NCBI GenBank assembly: GCA_944470555.2
Contig: OX104134.1
Coordinates: 10,333,248 to 10,397,247, forward strand
Source: Heterobilharzia americana
Lineage: Eukaryota; Platyhelminthes; Trematoda; Strigeidida; Schistosomatidae
Direction of reading: 5' to 3'
Length of the DNA: 64,000 bases
The notes under the pieces are model-generated. The model made no database searches and was not told the origin of the DNA. It saw nothing but the letters and a program-made list of their open reading frames with translations. Made by a program: the position numbers and the translations under genes. Shown here one piece after another: positions 49,071 through 60,969 of this stretch (within the stretch, counting starts at the first letter, position 1; every line of letters starts with the position of its first letter).

Positions 49071-51589
49071 TTAGATATTCAAATTTATATTTTCTTGTGT
49101 CAAGTTTCCCACTTACTTCATGAATTTATGAGGAGGTTATGCACTGAATGAATTCACTGCTATTTCCTCATCCTTGCTTATTTTCTGCAGTCTCTTTAAA
49201 TTTTTTAGGCATTTCTTCGGATATTGAAGTACTTTTTGTGAATTTTCTGTTCGCATTGCACTGAATCCGTTGTTCAGACTCCCCATGAGCATTTTTCACA
49301 CCCTAGGTGATACTTTATTTTTACGTATTATTGTTGGAATATAATCCTTTCTGATGTCAGGTTTTGGTTTCAGAAATGACTGTTGACAACAGTTTTCCTT
49401 GCCTGAAGTCAGTTGACTATACAGTTACGAATCACCGTTTTGTGACTTACTAAATATAATGTATGGTAATGCATAAATTTAGAATCAAACGAAAAATTGT
49501 CTTTTGTGAAATTATGGGACTAGCAAACTCCGCCCAGAATATTGGTGTCAAAGAGCAATGGAGAATGAGTGAAATATTACAGAAAGTTCTTCATATATTA
49601 CCGGTTTATATGTACAACAGGATAATCAGAAACTTAATTCAACTGACCTTAAAATAAATGTTGCTGTCTTTCAGAGTACCATTATTCCTCATTAGTTTTG
49701 CTTATTTGAAATAGTACACAGTATTATTTACTTGGTGACGTTTTGAGTATAAACTATTGCTACCAGTCGTACCACAGCAACCACACAACTTTCAACATCT
49801 GGTTTTCATAGTCTTATAACCTTATATTCTTTATATTTCGTGGTTGTAAGTCTTCCACATCTCCACCATAGGTGTTGCATTATTTCTATTGCATGTGTTA
49901 GGTTTGGATTTGACAGACAACGGTTTGTGAATCTGTCTATCTACCTATGTTTCATTTAAATGCAGTTGTTTTAATCGTCCTGTTAAACAGTTCTGTGTCA
50001 ATACTTGCACCGCAGTAGTCGAGATCTGTTCCAGGTTATTGATCCTAGTAGGATCGATCTTTCCATATTTGGATAAACTTCTATGCTCCAATAAGCTAAA
50101 TAACCACGATCAGCTAGTGTGACCACTGAATTTGACCTCAGATTCATTGCATGAATAAGATGGATCAAATTATTTCGTTGAATTGAGTCCACTGGGTCCT
50201 CAAGTCAATAAAACATATCTCTGAGTAAGTTTCTAGGTTAAGATATCACCTTAATTTCAACCATGTTGAGAATTCTACGCGTTTTTTTTCGTGTTGCTTC
50301 CAAACATGGTAGCAAAATAGAAGCCTGGAACTCCGTTGTACTGGTGTTGCCATAACTAATCATATTAACATTACTACTCCGTTTCTTATGGGTGCTTAGG
50401 AAACGTTTCATGAGCTTTAGAGGACGATCACTGGTTACTGGTGTTTCAGTTGCGTATTGCAGCCCTTCAATTAGGTCCCTGGATTGATTGATGTGTTCTG
50501 GTTCTGTTACTTAAACAACTGACTAAACCTACTTTAACTAAGATTATATGAGATGATGTGGAAGTTAGTTGTATGATTACTATAATGTGGTTGTGAACAG
50601 TCATTTATGCTCAAAACGTCTACAAGTAAATAATGTGTGCTATCTTAAATCTTAAAAGTGAAAGTTGAACTGTCAAAATAAGTTAGTATTTGGAGTGTTA
50701 AGATATCTATGTACCTACATTCAAATGGCAAGTGTGATCCATGTATCGAGAATAGTACTGTACCAATAGTCTGTTACCAAAATAGCGAATGAATATAAAA
50801 TAGGTTAACACATCCGTTAATTGCAGCAATCAAACCCTTCCTCGAAATCTCGAGCTTTTTACTCTGCGATTTCATAGGCGCTTTAGTAAAAAGCAGAATC
50901 TTTGTCAGGGAAAAAGCCGAAATGTATGAAAAGGGGAGTTCAGCTATTCCTGACAGATTATTTGTTCAAATATGTGGAAACATAAGGACATAACGATTTA
51001 ACTAAGGATTACTCACCATAACCAAAAAGTTGCTAACTTGCCAGCTTGGAATGTCAACAAGAAAATTTTTTCCAAACCTGAACCCAGTTCTGCCATCATA
51101 GCTCTGGCCCCACTTGCATTTCGTCCCAAGATTTAATTTTCAAAATTCCTTCAAAATTGTTCACCAAAGTAGTGAATTTGAGCAAACCTAATTTAACATA
51201 GAACAGCAAGTTAAGAGCACTTTAAATAAAACTAGTTTGAAACAGCTATAAATGATTTGAATGTTAAATGTTACCAAGAGAAAGTAATTGACTCTTGTGT
51301 TGCATAACAATAAAATAATACGAAAGTAGCATTTGTCACAAGAAGACACAAGCGGAAAAGGCGCTGACACCCTGGAATTGCTTAAAAGCTTTTTCATCTT
51401 AGTATAGCACTGAGTAATGTGCATTTGCGAGCCTTTCAGAGATCAAACCCAGAGCCATCAGCAACCTTACTGAGCACGTTAACATTGAGTGACTGGCTCG
51501 GAAATCAATGGTCCAGAATTAACTGCTTCTGTCAATTCAAAGTAATGCAAGAACATCATCCTATGCCTTTGGAGACCTAGTTGCTCAAG
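49071..51589. other. Noncoding stretch
   Basis: No gene recognised. 49,990-50,500 and 51,020-51,140 are less AT-rich and may be unrecognised repeats. The second carries GTGAGT on the minus strand, but no partner exon or known domain could be seen. Confidence 0.35.
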
Positions 51590-51775
51590 ATTAACGTATC
51601 ATACACGAAACATAATGAATTTGGATTCTATCCCTGGAGAAGCCAAGGGTGCATCCTTCTAATTAGTCTTATACTAGAGGGAAACAGACATCCATTGCTT
51701 CCAGTTATTTACCATCCGATATCACTCCGTGATGAATACCACCTCAAGATTAATCAATCTCCAAAAACCTTTAAA
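51590..51775 (+). repeat. tRNA-like SINE, family B, decayed
   Basis: ATCCCTGGAGAAGCCAAGGG (B-box/body), TACTAGAGGGAAACAGACAT and CTCCGTGATGAATACCACC follow the family order. Confidence 0.55.
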
Positions 51776-52503
51776 AAATAACCCATCAAACTTCGTGATC
51801 TTAGAATACAATTTGGTTAGTAAATGTAGTTATGCAATGGAAAAGAGCATACGTACATACATATACAACGTAGACTGAGACAAATTTAGGTGTAACAACA
51901 TAGAAGTGAATAGTTTATCCAGCTGACGAGTACTACTGAAATTTATGAATTCATTAAATCCTGCTTTTTCACACATGTTGCTTGTTTTAAATTTGTATCG
52001 GGAAACAAATGTTTTCAAATTTAGTTATATTACATTTTGGCACGATAAGCCATTAGGACACTTTTGCGATGATCATTTCCTAAATATAAGTATTGTTTCA
52101 CCCATTTATATGGGAAAAGACGTAGGTTTTTGAAGTAGTCAGCCACCAGATTACCACTGGTTGAAAAGCTAACTTTTCAACTTATTCCTGAAATATCCAT
52201 TTAAGAAGTTACTTGTATCAGGTTGAAACAGAAATGCAATAATGTAACTTAGGATTTCGACTGGTAACATATTAAAAAGGAATGCATATAATATGAAATA
52301 AATTCTCAAAGGATTGATGAATTATTTAAACTTGAAAGGTCAGTGTTTTATTTGTGTTTAACAAAGAAACAATGAATAAAACTGTTTTCTAAAATCCAGA
52401 GATTCCTCCAAATCATAACAACAAATTATATTTCAAAATGCTACTTAAGTTTACTTCCTTTCAATGAGGCAAGTTTGATTCATATTCTGTTACTTCAACT
52501 TAC
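51776..52503. other. Intron sequence of the glutamate receptor gene (inferred)
   Basis: It lies just downstream (minus strand) of the receptor exon's splice donor. AT-rich; the next exon was not found here. Confidence 0.45.
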
Positions 52504-52755
52504 TTTCAGGTTTGTTATATATTAAGGTCATACGCTTCCATTTTTCTACCTGAGTTAAATATTCATATAAACCTATTCCATAGCTTTCGATGCTTGGATG
52601 TAAATGTATGGCATAAGTAGTAGGTGGTGCCAAACTCCAGTGTGTTTCCACATATGGTAAACCAAAGCGATTAGCCAGTGACAGTAGCGCGTGTGCCAGG
52701 GACGGTGAACTGGGTCCATACAAAGCTATTATCCCTCGATCCAGAATTTTGCATG
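52504..52755 (-). CDS. Ionotropic glutamate receptor (kainate-type), amino-terminal-domain exon
   Basis: An 84-codon exon reading ACKILDRGIIALYGPSSPS, then LSLANRFGLPYVETHW, YAIHLHPS and WKRMTLIYNKPE. This is the family order of the iGluR extracellular amino-terminal (LIVBP-like) domain: a GV.A.FGPS turn, the P.I.T.W strand, the hydrophobic LHP strand, and W....L.Y at the inter-lobe strand. A pyrimidine-rich acceptor ending GAAAG precedes it and GTAAGT follows. It enters and leaves in phase 1. Joined to the upstream exon at 60,446-60,610 the frame is continuous (..FISTKQ-ACKIL..). Known role: ligand-gated cation channels at synapses, with this domain outside the cell guiding subunit assembly. 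Kainate-type is the likeliest class; the delta class cannot be excluded. Confidence 0.85.
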
Positions 52756-54029
52756 CTTTCGATGGAGGAACAAATATGCGTAAAAAAGATAAATCATTGC
52801 ACAGTAATAAGGAAATTCGGTCAGTTGGTAAATAAACAGCCACATATAATATTATATAACCTGTGCTTTCATCAATCATTTCTCAAATTCATTGGGTAAA
52901 ATGTAAAACAATGAAGAACATTAAAAATATAGTTAGGGAGGAAATGGGTATCTTGGTTTTTTTAAATAATATATTTTGATTTTATTTTCTGTAGCTAAAT
53001 ATGTTCAGTTGTCTTTCAGTGTACAAAAAATGAATTCTCTTCTGCTGAAACAGTATTAAAGGTACTGAAAACTCGTATCTGCAGAGCAGAACCGCTGATA
53101 GTTAACGAGATCACCGTTGCAGCTACATTGATATGATTTAAAAACAAATGACTGTTTTAATTTCCCCTCTGTTATAACAGAACATTAAATTACCGTTGAA
53201 GAAAGAAACTGTATATTCCCATATGACTCAATCCGATAAATCAAACATGGGAGTCACTAAACTGTTTGTTATGTACCGACCACTGTAATATCGTCCTCAA
53301 AAATATGTCTTTTTCGTGACCAGTCATTATTTTACTAAACTTTACTGTTTCTCACTTGTGGATAATCTGCATTTGGGAGGTGGTTGACTCAATGAAGCTT
53401 TGAAATAAGAACGCCAGAGGCCACATTGGCAACCACTGCCTAGAAAGGCAGTTTCGCATAGGAAAATAAACCTAATTAGCTATTTTAGTAGTTGCTTGAA
53501 TAGACTTTAGAGTCCCTCAAGTTGTAGGGTTGTCTACTTCAAAGATGTTTGTTTCTTGTTGTTCTGAGAATCGCATAGGTTTGAAATGATGAATTGCCTA
53601 AAGTAATGCAAGATAAGTTACTGTAAGTATTGGGAATCATTTATCTTTTGAGCTTTTATATAGTTTTCTGGTCATAAATGCCATGTCTACCATCTCAGTC
53701 GACCCATTAACATCACACTTATGCAGCTAAAGGTGTGAAACTTCATAACTTTATAGAACAGTGTATCAAAATATTGTACAAAAGTTTACTTATTAATCTT
53801 ACCTTAGACAGTAACTGACTAATAATGATGAAGGTGCCTATGAGTACTTGTTCTCCAGTCAACTATACAAAAAAGTCATGGAATTAACACTATGGTGTTC
53901 AGGAGTTTTGATTAGTTCAAAAAAGTGAAAACAATTTTTATTTAATTATCCGATTCCCGTCCTGCATGATAAGACAAATGACATAAATGTCAAATAATAA
54001 ATTAGATATAACAGAAGTTGGAAATATGG
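52756..54029 (-). other. Intron of glutamate receptor gene
   Basis: AT-rich intron sequence. The pseudo-open frames extending the exon upstream (52,756-52,879) are not coding, because the in-phase acceptor is at 52,755. Confidence 0.6.
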
Positions 54030-54210
54030 ACCATTGGATTCTGACCCAGTGGCTCAATGGTAACGTGCTGGCCACGGAACCTGAAGGTCGCTGGCTCGAT
54101 CCCTGGCGGGGTCGTGGGTGCGCACTGCTGAGTCACGTACTAGGAGGAAACGGCGCTCCCAGGTTTACTTTGTTCCTCCAACTGATGTTAGTCTACGATG
54201 GATAACAACT
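54030..54210 (+). repeat. tRNA-like SINE, family B, best-preserved copy
   Basis: A box CAGTGGCTCAATGGTAACG and B box GCTGGCTCGATCCCTGG, followed by TGCTGAGTCACGTACTAGG and a 3' body ending GATGTTAGTCTACGATGG. It lies antisense within the receptor intron. It is the reference copy for the diverged ones at 1.0, 3.0, 35.4, 51.6 and 58.3 kb. Confidence 0.75.
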
Positions 54211-54287
54211 TAAAATTAGATACAAGACTAAATTCCGATGCCTGGTCTTCGTTAAACTTTAACTGAACCATAATTCAAGTAACTTAC

Positions 54288-54485
54288 TTGGTTTGAGTAG
54301 CAGAGGAATCCAAGATGCACGTTTCGTCTCATTCGGGACTCGTCGGCTGGGTGTACCTGCATTCCAGTGAGCGATATTTTTCCTACTGTGACTCAAATCC
54401 AGTACCCATCGCTTCAAACGTCAAAGCGTTATCCACTATTTCAGTAAGGCACGATAGTCACGTCTTGTTCAACGGGTATTATTCA
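54288..54485 (-). mobile_element. Hammerhead repeat, minus copy
   Basis: GCAGAGGAATCCAAGATGCA, then the ribozyme complement with core CCGACGA (U4 changed), B-box area, head (TAACGCTTTG on the minus strand) and the unit end CTTGTTCAACGGGTATTATT. GAAA is retained, but the core change should abolish cleavage. Confidence 0.75.
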
Positions 54486-54489
54486 TAAC

Positions 54490-54755
54490 TGTTTGCTGAT
54501 ATACTTGTGATTCTGCGTTATTATAGTGGATCAAACTTTCCGAGTCCCAGTGGGACAACATCACTCACTAGGGTTCAGGTACATCCAGCTGACGAGTCTG
54601 AAATAGGAGGAAACGTACGTTTTAGATTCCTCTGCTAGCCACAGCCAAGTAGATTACCATATTTAATATTCAGGCGATATCGAGGCATTCGCATAGGAGC
54701 CCATACGCCAACACAGGTCGAAAAATTTGGTCCGGTAAAACAAGGGAGAATTGCC
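54490..54755. mobile_element. Hammerhead repeat: minus tail (to 54,545) joined to plus copy
   Basis: 54,490-54,545 is a minus tail (GATATACTTGTGATTCTGCG). At about 54,546 the sequence flips to plus: CCAGTGGGACAACATCACTC, then CATCCAGCTGACGAG, the GAAA box, TAGATTCCTCTGCTAGCC and a full plus tail ending CGGTAAAACAAGGGAGAATT. The core CTGACGA is intact but stem II has a mismatch. Confidence 0.75.
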
Positions 54756-54969
54756 CTTAGTTAGGGTTCAGAACTCCAACTCTGTATTGCTTTCCATCTA
54801 TTTGCTTTCATTAGGTTAGTGTACTTGAGTGTTTATTCTGCGTATAGAAACTGAGTTATTGTATTTCAGTATCTAAAACTTGTCACAAAAAGTATGGCCT
54901 CTAAAAGACATCACGAGCAAAAAGTGAACGAATCAAATAGAATAATTTGAGTGTTGCGTAGATCGCTCA
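54756..54969. other. Intron sequence
   Basis: Nothing recognised. Confidence 0.4.
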
Positions 54970-56022
54970 CAAATGCAACTTATTTGTAAACTTTTGTTGA
55001 ACTAAAAAAGTAAAAACGTTTGTACTTCTCTTACCTCGTGAATGCCGCTCTTTCAGAGAAACAGAACCTGTAGCGGCTATTATATACTTAAATATGAGAT
55101 TGAAAAAAATCAAGTTACATTGTTCAGATACATGTACAAAACAAAAACACGGGAATGAACTTTATCGTCATTACCTAGTAGTCGGTGAGGTCAAAGTGAT
55201 GGTATAATCCACTAACAAGTGGATCAACTTGAAAGTATGAAGAAAATAATATGAAAGAGAAACTAAGTTTGTGTTGTATGCAACAGTCGCTAAGGTAATT
55301 CTTAGAGTAACCCGTCATTACGGATAGTTGAATAGTAAACCTTCTTTCTAATGAATGCATTAAGATTCCAAACATTATGCAGTAAACTAGCCAACTGCCT
55401 TTCTTTTTGGTTTGAGAATTATTCTAGATGACTTCGATGATTTCACTGGCAATTTCTCAATTGTGGAAGGCCATCTCAATAAAATGTGAAGATTTTATGT
55501 CCGAATTTTTTGTTTCAGCAGGATAATATAGAAGTAGTTTTGTGAAGGCAACACTACAATTAGGACAAGCTTAACTGCTGATACGAACTTCGATGAAAAT
55601 AAATTTGAAGCATTTTTGAGTATGTAAATCTACCTTCAGACTATAGTTGTTTCACGAAGCAATTAATAGCAAAGATGGCTTAAGTATTCAGTCAAGTTAA
55701 CAAGTAATCCGAAATAACATTTTTACACACTAACCATAACTAAAGTACACAGACACACAAATAGGGTTCGTCTTTCATATTATTTTCCTCATACTTTTCA
55801 CCCACATTCATTTGCACATACACTTGTTAGTGGATTATACCATCACCTTGACCTCACCGACTACTAGGTAGTGACGATAACGTTCATTCCCGCGTTTTTG
55901 TTTTGTACATGTATCTGAACAATGTAACCTGATTTTTTCAATTTAATATTTAAGTAAGGTAAGGGAATTGCTAACATTTTTATATTTTTAGTTCAATAAA
56001 AGTTTACGAATACGTTGCGTTT
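54970..56022. mobile_element. Long inverted-repeat (foldback) element in receptor intron
   Basis: 54,970-55,218 pairs imperfectly with 55,827-56,022. Matching blocks include GCAACTTATTTGTAAACTTT, GTTCAGATACATGTACAAAA, ACCTAGTAGTCGGTGAGGTC and TGGTATAATCCACTAACAAG with their complements. The left arm has about 60 extra bases (55,018-55,078). The 600-bp interior holds no gene. The arms are several percent diverged, so this is an old insertion. Confidence 0.8.
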
Positions 56023-58261
56023 ATATGTAATTCTGTCTGAAACCCTCATTTGTTTAGTTACTTCCTAATATCATCCGTGCAACCTAGAACCTAAGATCAA
56101 GTTAACCAAAGTAATAGTTAGTCAGTTACTTTTGAACCAAATGTCATTTTCCAACCGTTCATACAGTATCGACTTATTCATATATGTCCATTTTTGTGTG
56201 TAAATATTTAGTGTCGAGCATCAACTTTTCTTTAGATTATTTTCTCCTTATTTTGTGGTATAATTATGAAAATACATCGGCTATAATGGCATTTAGACTA
56301 CTTGTTTTTGTGTGTTATTTGTTTGCATTAAAGTTGTTATTAATTGATTTGCATTGATATAAGCATATAGAAACATTGGAATAAGGAAAAATTAAATGAG
56401 ATGGGAACAAATCGTAGGATGAATGAAGTTTGCCAATTCATTTGCTTTCCCTTATAACGTGTAGTGGTGATGGTGGTGGTAGTACAAAAATACACTGAAA
56501 TATAATCATTAGTATTCATGACGGAAATTATGCACTTAATGAAGCATATACTGCGATAGATAGTAACACGTTTTATGGTGTGCATCATTAGACTTATTAA
56601 TCGCAAAACTATTTATTTTGAAAAGCGGAAGAGTAAGCCTATTGAATTAGTATTTATTAACCATCTCACATTATGTTAATTAGAAATATGATTAGAAATA
56701 GAAGAGTTTTGCATCTCGGATGATAATCAGTAGAGAAGGTGGGTGACATATACTACTGTCTGTTATAAGTAGCTATAGAGCATTTTCACCAGTCAAAAGG
56801 GTTCACTATCCAGACTTCTATGATGTAATCTGCTGAAGGTTATTTGGTACTGATAGCATAAATACTGGAGGATTTGTAAGTTTTAACTGAATCATTGTGT
56901 CAGCTATACAGCCTATAAACTAAACGCCATTCAAACTCTAGATTACATTAGTTTGGCTAATGATAACCATCCATTTGCATGAATAATACAAAACTGCTGA
57001 CTTGAATCCACTGTACCTATCATATGGCGTTCATGCTCGATATTTAGATGTTATTAGTCGTCTTCAGCATACCACATCCTGTGATCTGCATATTTCCGTT
57101 TAGAAACAGAACGACTGCATCATTTTCAAACTGAACTGTGCACTTTTCGGTGACCTGATTAATTCAGTGGAAAAACTGTTCCCCTTATTTTTCATATCAT
57201 TCCTTTACCACAAAATCCTTTGACGTAACATTAAGTTGAAAGAAGTTGGTTTGGTCAGTGAATTTTTTTTGGTAAAAATATTGACAACTCCACGTTTAGT
57301 TACAAAATCATGTACTGCAGATAAAGCTTAGGGAAATCGATTAGTGTATCGCAGTTGCTTCAAAGAACTGTTTTTGAGATATGGTATCATGGGTAGATAG
57401 AAGTAAGACATAAACTTGGTTGATCTCATCTTCACATAATAGAAATGGAATATGTACAATCTGTATGCCTACATCTTAAAGCACAGATGTATTATGTCGT
57501 TTCATAGTTACTTGTGAAGGTTAGTCGATGAAAACTGAGGTCATTCGCCTGAAAAACCTTGGACTAAACTGTTGAGTGCAGCATCAGTATTATATTATTT
57601 CAGACACTGCAGTTTATACAAATAAAACATATCCAATGTTAATAACCGTGAAGCTGTTCGTTCAAACTCTGATCAAAGTTTTTACAGACTATTTGGTAGT
57701 TCAAACTATGCATTGTTTATTAACGTGCTTAGAAATATTGTCACTGAGATACACATGGCTTGACTGACTTCTATTTCAAATGGAATTCCAATATGGATCT
57801 ATTACAAGACTGCCATGAATGCATTTTTCAATTTGTAATTCTAACAAAGTTTAGTATTCAAGCGTCGTTAATCGGCTGTTATTCAACATTTAGTACTAAC
57901 TGGGATAGTCAGCAGTTAAATATATATTTACTCAGACATATTAAATTGATACTCAATTTCAGCCTTTCTTCTTATCACCAGTTCCTCCCAAAAAGCCTAT
58001 ACATATAGGGTTACCACTTTTGTTCGTTCCCAGAGTTACCTCTATCTTACAAAAAAATAAACAAAACAGAGTTTAGAAAAAGTTATTCAAATCTTACAAA
58101 ATGCCACGTATGTATGTTTCGAATAGCTACTTATCAATATTTGACAAGTGTTTCAGCTCTAAGCTCTAATTTTTCATGTAAAAACTCTAGAAGTTTAGAG
58201 AGTATTTTGATGGAAATAACTTGTTCTAAACTGAAATTCATTGTAGATTAGAATTCATCTT
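56023..58261. other. AT-rich intron sequence
   Basis: Open frames of 63-88 codons (56,340-56,606 -; 57,576-57,767 +; 57,760-58,008 +) have no motif. Confidence 0.4.
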
Positions 58262-58500
58262 GAACTGACATCAGTTGGAGGGACATTGGAAACCTCGAAG
58301 GACTGGACTTGGTTGACTCCACTGGTCACGACTTCTCATTGGAACTTCGGGAACCACCTCTCGAAGCTAGTCACCAGTGGGCACCGCTTTGGAGTCCCAT
58401 ACTGGAATGAAACAGCTGTCCACTGCTCCCAGGTTTACAATGTTCCTTCAATTGATGTCAGTCCATGATAAATTCCAACCTAAAATCTATTAATAAACCT
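58262..58500 (+). repeat. tRNA-like SINE, family B
   Basis: CACCTCTCGAAGCTAGTCAC, TGGAGTCCCATACTGGAATG, AAACAGCTGTCCACTGCTCC and TTCAATTGATGTCAGTCCAT keep the family-B order. The tRNA-like head is degraded or rearranged. Confidence 0.6.
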
Positions 58501-60445
58501 CCACAAACCTCCAGATAGAATTAATTTACTGCATTTTATCTATTATTGAAGCATATCCTGGGTAATTTAAAGTTTCACTTGATTGTCCATAAAACATAAC
58601 TGACAAATGTGCGAAGAAATAAAGCAAACTAAGGGATTCTACTGCTTACATAATACGGGTTTCGTTGGTGTGTAAACAACTGGTAGATATATTTGAGAAT
58701 GAAATCTGTTATTCTGTAATCAGTAAAGTTCGAAAACTTGAAGAAAAAGAAGAATATTCTGGCAATGAAGTATTACCATTGTTGCACTGCTAACATTTGT
58801 TCCAATAAGTTTTTAAGTCATTTATTTCACTGAGTATACTTGTTAACTGACACTAAAGTTAATAACATAAAGGAATATTTTGTAATCTTTTGCAGTAATT
58901 TACCAGCATTTTTGTGCTGCAAAGAATTCACTCATGTCAGAAATCTCATCCCAAAGTAAAAGCTGCCGCTGCATTTTACAAAACTTGGTAGAAACAAACT
59001 AGAGGTAAGTCACGCTTAATCAACAGGGTTCATTGTAATTACTCAATGTCAAGAAGCTAAAATTAATTTTACACTTTTACCATATTTTATGATTCTCTCC
59101 AGTATCCAAGTGACAGTTTACGTCTTACTTGCAGATTTATTGTACTCCTACTCCCAAGCTTACCTGTTATTCTACTAAGCTGTCTGCACAGTACTACCAG
59201 TAAGCAGGATAAATTCAACTTTCCAAGTAACTTCCTTATTCTTATTAAATGAAAATAAGTAAGAAAACTTAGCCCAAAAACATTTTCTTGCACAATCACT
59301 GCAAAGATAAGCGTAATCAGTGAATAGTATTATCGCTAAGTGAGAACAGTTTTAGACAATTAGTCATTCGACTAACTTGTTCATTTTCAATGGGGAATAA
59401 TATGTCAGGATTGAGTTTTCAATTAGAAGCTAGGTGGGGAATCACAAGAGAGTTATTTCATAGGTTCAAAGATAGCAAAGAAATATTAAAGTGAGTTTTC
59501 TATTGGAAGCGATTTTTTTCTTACCGTAGCGATACTACCAACTTCATAATATTTCCGCCTAAGAACTCTTCCATCTGACTGATGTTAAGCGTCATTCACA
59601 GTCGATCATACAATCGGATTTTATAGCTGATAAAGTACTAAGTGCTTGACAAATCATTCATATATATTCCTTTAAATGGTAGGTTTGCTGTTCCGTGATT
59701 TCAAGCCGGCCAACTAATATTAAGATTGCTTTCACCTCTATCTTGCCTGTTGTGTGTAGATGAGACATCAAAATGACTATGTAAAGATTTCAAAAACCCC
59801 GTTTATCTTCTACGCGAAAGGATTATTAACAAGATTATTAGTGATTTAGTAATGGAGCAGAGAACTTGTCTGGCAGTCGATTTTTGAAAGTGAATAAACG
59901 CTCAGACATAAGAAGTATTTGATATTTTAATTAAGTGTTTATTATTTTCCCCCGGGAAGATACTAACAAACAAAAAGATGCAGGAACACAATCATCAAAA
60001 GAAGCATTCTGCAAACTTATTAAAAACCTTCATTTTATTGTTCTTAAGCTAATATTCTTTATTCGTCTGTTAATTGTTCACGTAACTGTGACAAGTCGTT
60101 ATGCATGAACACTGTTTCAGTTATCAATTTTGAGAGTAAACTAGGTCGTGTAATGTTAAATGCCATCCCAAACCCTGGAGATTTGTAAAATGAGGGTACT
60201 TTTTTAAATTAGTGAGGTAGTCACCACTTGGGACCTGTTGTAACATTATTAGGTTGGTAGAAACCAAGCATTAAGTTTAATAACGGTTGTAAACCCAGTT
60301 TGGTAATGGCAATAACCATACTCTTTTTAGTGGGTGACTCCACAGCTTATGTAGTTTGGATGTCACAAATCCAGGCGTTCATCAAAATTATCCACAAGTT
60401 TTAAAATTACTTTTCAAGAAACAAATGGAAAGCAGAGCAACTCAC
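58501..60445 (-). other. Intron of glutamate receptor gene with a possible cassette exon
   Basis: AT-rich intron. 59,164-59,298 (-) is a 135-bp open segment between a TCTTTGCAG acceptor and an ACAG/GTAAGC donor, in phase 1 at both ends (see findings). Otherwise nothing recognised. Confidence 0.5.
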
Positions 60446-60610
60446 CTTGTTTTGTAGATATGAAAACGTTATCCCTCGGTACAAACTGAATAATAGGTTC
60501 CAATTGATAAGATGACAGTGTCCCACTCTGACTTAGTACTTCATTAGCTGCTTGTATACCATTTTCGAATGCTTTTTCAATATCTTTATCACTTTCACTC
60601 AGAATAACTC
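60446..60610 (-). CDS. Ionotropic glutamate receptor, upstream amino-terminal-domain exon
   Basis: The 55-codon exon lies between CTTTTTTAG and GTGAGT, phase 1 at both ends. It reads GVILSESDKDIEKAFENGI, AANEVLSQSGTL and LEPIIQFVPRDNVFISTKQ. This matches the start of the iGluR amino-terminal domain: a G.I.. strand, a helix with A F..A...N, and a strand with D.F..S...C. The in-phase join to 52,504-52,755 reproduces the expected ..S..AC..L..G.. sequence, which fixes both splice sites. The preceding exon, with the signal peptide, must lie further along the minus strand (above 60,610) and was not found in the window. Confidence 0.85.
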
Positions 60611-60969
60611 CTAAAAAAGGAAATGAATACTGTTTATTATTTTTATGGCTGGCTTTCTGTTTAACAGCTTTGAAGTATTCCTTTTATAGTATTAAATGGC
60701 AACGCGGATTCATGTAGCGTGGATTGACTTCGTTAGACTTCTGTTAACCCTCAGTATTTTTAGTAGACGGTGTTTTGCTTCACTATGCTCTTATAAGAGA
60801 CCCACCCAATATTCATTTGTGGGTTGAAAAAAGGTTTTCAAAGTTTGTATTCTAAAGAGCAGCAAAGAGCGAAAGTAAATATTTGGATGCTGTTTCTTAG
60901 GCTGGTGAAGAATGTTAAAAAAGAGGATGCTCTAATAATCATCGAGAATCGACAAATATTTTTCAGAGG
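60611..60969. other. Noncoding sequence upstream of receptor exon
   Basis: Presumed intron. Nothing recognised. Confidence 0.4.

Noticed and set aside
52756..52879. Extension of the receptor exon upstream to an in-frame Met
   Set aside because: The in-phase acceptor at 52,755 rejoins the 60.4-kb exon and restores the family consensus. The extra residues do not match the receptor.
54030..54110. A functional tRNA gene
   Set aside because: Good A and B boxes but no acceptor-stem pairing. It is followed by a shared SINE body found at five other sites.
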